Origin: Bacillota bacterium
GTDB lineage: Bacteria; Bacillota; Clostridia; Lachnospirales; Cellulosilyticaceae
Direction: 5' to 3'
DNA length: 17,813 bases
Assembly (NCBI GenBank): GCA_023412455.1
Contig: JAEYNQ010000293.1
Coordinates: 1 to 17,813, forward strand
Part shown: piece after piece, positions 15,283 through 17,813 of the stretch
Layout of the letters: each line of letters begins with the position of its first letter
Numbering within the stretch: the stretch's first letter is position 1
Position numbers and translations under genes: made by a program
The notes under the pieces: generated by a model
What the model was told of the DNA's origin: nothing
Database searches by the model: none
The model's input: only the letters and a program-made list of their open reading frames with translations

Positions 15283-15762
15283 TTACTTAGGCTCCCAAAC
15301 AGTAAAGCTAAAGGAATAGCCATCTGAGGTCAGAGTTTTGCCAGGAACATGGGATACACATTTAAAGGAGTCTTTATAATCGCAAAAAGAGGTATCTCCT
15401 TCTATATCTTTATCTATGAGGGTAATATAAAGCTTAGTTGCATAGGGAAGAAAAGCTTTGTAGATTTCTCCTCCTCCGATAATAAAGACGAGGCCTTGCT
15501 CCTGACAGAAGGCAAGGGCTTCCTCTAGACTGTGAAGAACAGTTACGCCTGTAGGATTAAAGTGCTTATCACGGGTTAAGACCACATTTTGGCGATGGGG
15601 GAGGGGTCTGCCTATACTTTCAAAGGTTTTTCGCCCCATAAGCACGGTATGTCCCTTTGTCATTTCTTTGAAGTAGGTTAAGTCTTCAGGAATATGCCAA
15701 GGCAACTGGTTATTGATACCTATTTGGTTATTTTTGCTAGTAGCCACAATGAGATGAATCAT
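15283..15762 (-). CDS. folA: Dihydrofolate reductase
   Basis: Reduces dihydrofolate to tetrahydrofolate with NADPH, regenerating the cofactor oxidised by thymidylate synthase. 159 residues, the usual bacterial size. Key features in order: IVATSKNNQIGINNQLPWHI (Met20-loop region), acidic active-site residue D27 in PEDLTYF, GRKTFESIGRPLPHRQNVVL (NADPH-binding), and FIIGGGEIYKAFLP (Gly-Gly cofactor site). The start is supported by AAGGAGG six bases upstream of the ATG (plus-strand 15769-15775). It lies 44 bases downstream of thyA on the same strand, so the two are probably cotranscribed, a common pairing because their reactions form one cycle. The transcript probably ends at 15191-15246. Confidence 0.96.
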   Translation of the reverse strand: MIHLIVATSKNNQIGINNQLPWHIPEDLTYFKEMTKGHTVLMGRKTFESIGRPLPHRQNVVLTRDKHFNPTGVTVLHSLEEALAFCQEQGLVFIIGGGEIYKAFLPYATKLYITLIDKDIEGDTSFCDYKDSFKCVSHVPGKTLTSDGYSFSFTVWEPK

Positions 15763-15806
15763 TTGTATCCTCCTTATTAAGATAAGCTAAATGATAAAAA
15801 CAAAAC

Positions 15807-16769
15807 TTAAACTGCTACAGGTGCTTTAATGGCTGGGTGGGGGTTGTAGCCTACAAGCTCTAAATCTTCTAGATTAAAGTCAAATACAGAGCGGATGGCT
15901 GGATTAAGCTTTAAAGTAGGAAGCTCGCGCGGTGTTCTTGCCAGTTGCTCTTTTATTTGCTCCAGGTGGTTAGCATAGAGGTGAACATCTGCACCAGTAT
16001 AAACTAAATCACCTACTTCAAGGTCACATTCATGGGCGATAAGGTGAGTAAGAAGGGCATAGGAGGCAATATTAAAAGGCAGTCCTAAGAAAACATCATT
16101 CGAGCGCATATTAAAAAGACAACTCAGCTTTCCATCTAAAACATAGAATTGAAAACAAAAATGGCAAGGAGGAAGCTGCATGAGGCCTTCATAAACAGAA
16201 GCGACATCCCAAGCATTTACCAGCAACCGCCTAGAATTAGGATTATGCTTAATTTCGTTAATAACCCATTGGATTTGGTCGTAAACCTTTCCATTACCAC
16301 CTTCCCAGTGACGCCATTGCTTACCGTAGACATTTCCTAAATCCCCATAAGCCTCAGCAAAGGTATCGTCCGTTAAGACTTTATCTTGATACCATTTCAT
16401 TTGTTCTTGATAGATTTTATTGAAAGCTTCATCTTGAGTACTACGAATACCGAAGTTAGTCATATCAGGTCCGTTATAATCCTTGGAGGTTACCCATTTT
16501 TGGAAGCCCCATTCATCCCAAATATGATTGTTATTTTGAAGTAAATAGCGTAAATTAGTATCCCCTTTTAAGAACCAAAGGAGTTCACTGGCGATGAGTT
16601 TAAAAGGCACTCTTTTGGTTGTAAGAAGGGGAAAACCTTCACTCAAGTTAAAACGCAGCTGATAACCAAATAAGCTATAAGTACCTACCCCTGTACGATC
16701 TTCTTTAAAAATTCCCTTATCTAAAATACTTTGACACATTTCAAGATAAACTTTATCTACATTATTCAT
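15807..16769 (-). CDS. thyA: Thymidylate synthase
   Basis: Makes dTMP from dUMP using 5,10-methylenetetrahydrofolate and yields dihydrofolate for the DHFR encoded next. 320 residues, the long form: compared with the ~264-residue E. coli enzyme it has extra residues around 85-140, as in the Lactobacillus casei type. Visible motifs are DRTGVGT (24-30) and FPLLTTKRV (phosphate-binding arginine), the catalytic Cys202 in MQLPPCHFCFQFY, the RSNDVFLGLPFNIASY substrate loop, and the canonical C-terminus HPAIKAPVAV. AAGGAG (plus-strand 16776-16781) lies six bases before the ATG. It is the first gene of the thyA-folA pair. I did not find a convincing promoter; AT-rich candidates exist between 16790 and 16850. 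Confidence 0.97.
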   Translation of the reverse strand: MNNVDKVYLEMCQSILDKGIFKEDRTGVGTYSLFGYQLRFNLSEGFPLLTTKRVPFKLIASELLWFLKGDTNLRYLLQNNNHIWDEWGFQKWVTSKDYNGPDMTNFGIRSTQDEAFNKIYQEQMKWYQDKVLTDDTFAEAYGDLGNVYGKQWRHWEGGNGKVYDQIQWVINEIKHNPNSRRLLVNAWDVASVYEGLMQLPPCHFCFQFYVLDGKLSCLFNMRSNDVFLGLPFNIASYALLTHLIAHECDLEVGDLVYTGADVHLYANHLEQIKEQLARTPRELPTLKLNPAIRSVFDFNLEDLELVGYNPHPAIKAPVAV

Positions 16770-16992
16770 GAATAACTCCTTTTAATGACTTAATTATTAG
16801 GTTATATTTTATCATACTAGAGGTGAATAAACCACTTGTAAATTCATTGAATACATGGAATAAATTAGAATTAAAAAGCATAAAATGGTGTAATAATAAA
16901 CAAAAAGAAAGCAAAAGTAACTCTGAATTTAGTCAGAATATTATAAAAAGTTATAGTCAAAAATAAATGATTTTAAAGAAAATATCTGTAAT
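16770..16992. other. AT-rich intergenic region, no gene seen
   Basis: Separates the divergent thyA and cold-shock genes. It must contain the thyA promoter, but no hexamer pair with good spacing stands out. I see no coding frame, repeat or hairpin worth naming. Confidence 0.4.
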
Positions 16993-17021
16993 TTGCCTTG
17001 ATTTTTTTCACCAATTATGAT
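16993..17021 (+). promoter_or_regulatory. Candidate promoter of the cold-shock gene
   Basis: TTGCCT (16993-16998), a 17-base spacer, then TATGAT (17016-17021). Transcription would start near 17028 and give an untranslated leader of about 129 bases, long for a 65-codon gene but usual for cold-shock genes. Confidence 0.45.
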
Positions 17022-17065
17022 AATCTTATCTTGTAAGTTAAAATATTGAAACAAAAACGATAGGT

Positions 17066-17149
17066 AGGCCTCTTGTAACAAATGGAATGCAAGACCGAAT
17101 ACGTTTTGCGTAACAGTGTTTTAGCAATAAAAGATTTTTAAGGAGGCCT
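17066..17149 (+). promoter_or_regulatory. Structured leader able to mask the cold-shock ribosome site
   Basis: AGGCCTC (17066-17072) is the exact reverse complement of GAGGCCT (17143-17149), which overlaps the Shine-Dalgarno AAGGAGG (17140-17146). Between them GCAAGAC (17089-17095) and GTTTTGC (17103-17109) can form a 7-pair hairpin with one G-U and a 7-base loop. This suggests a leader that switches between closed and open forms, as known for thermosensing cold-shock mRNAs in other bacteria; a role here is inferred. Confidence 0.45.
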
Positions 17150-17156
17150 TGTTAAG

Positions 17157-17354
17157 ATGACAGGTAAAGTTAAATGGTTTAATGCAGAAAAAGGTTTTGG
17201 TTTTATTGAAAGAGAAGGCGGAGATGACGTATTCGTACATTTCACAGCTATCCAAGGCGAAGGATTCAAAACATTAGAAGAAGGTCAAGAAGTTAACTTC
17301 GATATCGTTGAAGGTAACAGAGGACCACAAGCTGCTAATGTAGTTCGCGCTTAA
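17157..17354 (+). CDS. Cold-shock protein (CspA family)
   Basis: Small cytoplasmic protein that binds single-stranded RNA and DNA and melts mRNA structure, mainly during growth at low temperature. 65 residues, a single cold-shock domain of five strands. The two RNA-binding motifs are intact: RNP1 KGFGFI (12-17) and RNP2 VFVHF (25-29), preceded by VKWFNAEKG. The C-terminus GPQAANVVRA is typical. AAGGAGG (17140-17146) lies ten bases before the ATG. Transcribed alone, with a long leader that may mask the ribosome site and a clear terminator 29 bases after the stop. Such proteins often work alongside DEAD-box helicases, and one is encoded about 2 kb away, though not in the same operon. Confidence 0.97.
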   Translation: MTGKVKWFNAEKGFGFIEREGGDDVFVHFTAIQGEGFKTLEEGQEVNFDIVEGNRGPQAANVVRA

Positions 17355-17382
17355 TTAGAACCAATATAATAAGTATATAAGA

Positions 17383-17410
17383 GCCACTCATTTATGAGTG
17401 GCTTATTTTT
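17383..17410 (+). terminator. Terminator of the cold-shock gene
   Basis: GCCACTCAT (17383-17391) pairs with ATGAGTGGC (17394-17402); the drawn loop is two bases, so the innermost pairs probably open. TTATTTTT follows immediately. Confidence 0.85.
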
Positions 17411-17476
17411 GTGGATTAAAGAAACTTTTTGATGAGATACCTACACATCAAGAACTGTCATCGCATTAAGGCTAGA

Positions 17477-17506
17477 TTGAGCCCAAAAATAGCTCTATGC
17501 TATAAT
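17477..17506 (+). promoter_or_regulatory. Promoter of the last, partial gene
   Basis: TTGAGC (17477-17482), an 18-base spacer, then TGC plus a perfect TATAAT (17501-17506), an extended -10. The transcript would start near 17513, about 37 bases before the ATG. Confidence 0.55.
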
Positions 17507-17549
17507 TATATTTAGAAAATTATAAATTTTAAAAAAGGATACAATAAAA

Positions 17550-17813
17550 ATGATAAAAATAAATATTGATGCAGTTGAGCTATATAAAGGGTGTATTTTA
17601 GCTGCCATTGCACATGCAGTTATGGTTGGCAAATATCCAGAATTAAATTATGAACACTCATGGGATGGCATAAACTATTGTATGAATAACTCAGAAGGAT
17701 GTAGGGGAATCATCACATTTCATCCTAAATATGTAGTAGCAGTATTTCAAGATCTATCTAAGCTGGATGAGTGTAAAGTGGCTGACGACTATTTTTCTGA
17801 AGCAGATGATGAG
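17550..17813 (+). CDS. Unrecognised protein, N-terminal part
   Basis: Open from ATG 17550 to the window end (88 codons). AAGGA (17535-17539) lies ten bases upstream, and a strong promoter precedes it. I do not recognise the family with confidence. It starts MIKINIDAVELYKGCILAAI and has no signal peptide or clear membrane segment. A central block, EHSWDGINYCMNNSEGCRG followed by IITFHPKYVVAVFQD, looks like a small alpha/beta protein with aromatic and glycine residues that may be conserved. The visible end is acidic (EADDE). It sits after the cold-shock terminator and is independently transcribed. Small orphan proteins of this style include polymorphic-toxin immunity proteins, but nothing here proves that. 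Confidence 0.65.
   Translation, partial: MIKINIDAVELYKGCILAAIAHAVMVGKYPELNYEHSWDGINYCMNNSEGCRGIITFHPKYVVAVFQDLSKLDECKVADDYFSEADDE

Noticed and set aside
16149..16340. Plus-strand frame inside thyA
   Set aside because: Antisense shadow of a highly conserved gene.

Overview
The window looks like chromosomal DNA of a low-GC Gram-positive anaerobe of the class Clostridia, probably a Lachnospiraceae or Cellulosilyticum-like lineage. This rests on the AT-rich composition, strong AGGAGG-type ribosome binding sites, the lipoprotein-type binding protein, LtaS-like enzymes and protein wording typical of that group. No database search was possible, so the taxon is an inference. No mobile element, tRNA, rRNA or CRISPR array was recognised.

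Layout. Positions 1-5791 (+) hold the end of a GH13 oligo-1,6-glucosidase-type enzyme, followed by a complete sugar ABC importer: lipoprotein binding protein, double-domain ATPase and two permeases. All four importer subunits read like the E. coli galactofuranose system YtfQ-YtfR-YtfT-YjfF. A strong hairpin plus T-run sits between the binding-protein gene and the ATPase gene, probably so that more binding protein is made than transporter. A strong terminator closes the operon. Positions 5878-8224 (-) hold a MATE exporter with a clear promoter whose -35 box lies inside a palindrome, and a nitroreductase-family flavoprotein. Positions 8358-8825 (-) are a gene relic: the N-terminus of a PucR-type regulator runs in the same frame, across one stop codon, into the C-terminus of a hydantoinase/oxoprolinase-type protein. 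A deletion of the DNA between them explains this best.

Positions 9011-13317 (+) hold a promoter, two tandem diverged paralogues of the LTA-synthase (phosphoglycerol transferase) family, each with a C-terminal IPT/TIG-like domain, and a terminator. Positions 13383-15246 (+) hold a DEAD-box RNA helicase with a C-terminal DbpA-type RNA-binding domain. Its conserved N-terminus has no ATG, GTG or TTG start; translation would have to begin at ATA or ATT, and a 4-codon leader ORF precedes it. Positions 15283-16769 (-) hold a thyA-folA (thymidylate synthase and dihydrofolate reductase) pair. Positions 16993-17410 (+) hold a cold-shock protein gene with a leader that can pair with its own Shine-Dalgarno region. 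An unrecognised gene starts at 17550 and runs off the window.

Most genes are ordinary metabolism and housekeeping. The parts most worth a second look are the helicase start, the cold-shock leader, the tandem LtaS-like pair, the PucR/hydantoinase relic and the operator-like elements before the sugar-binding protein and MATE genes. I did not find a convincing new multi-gene system.
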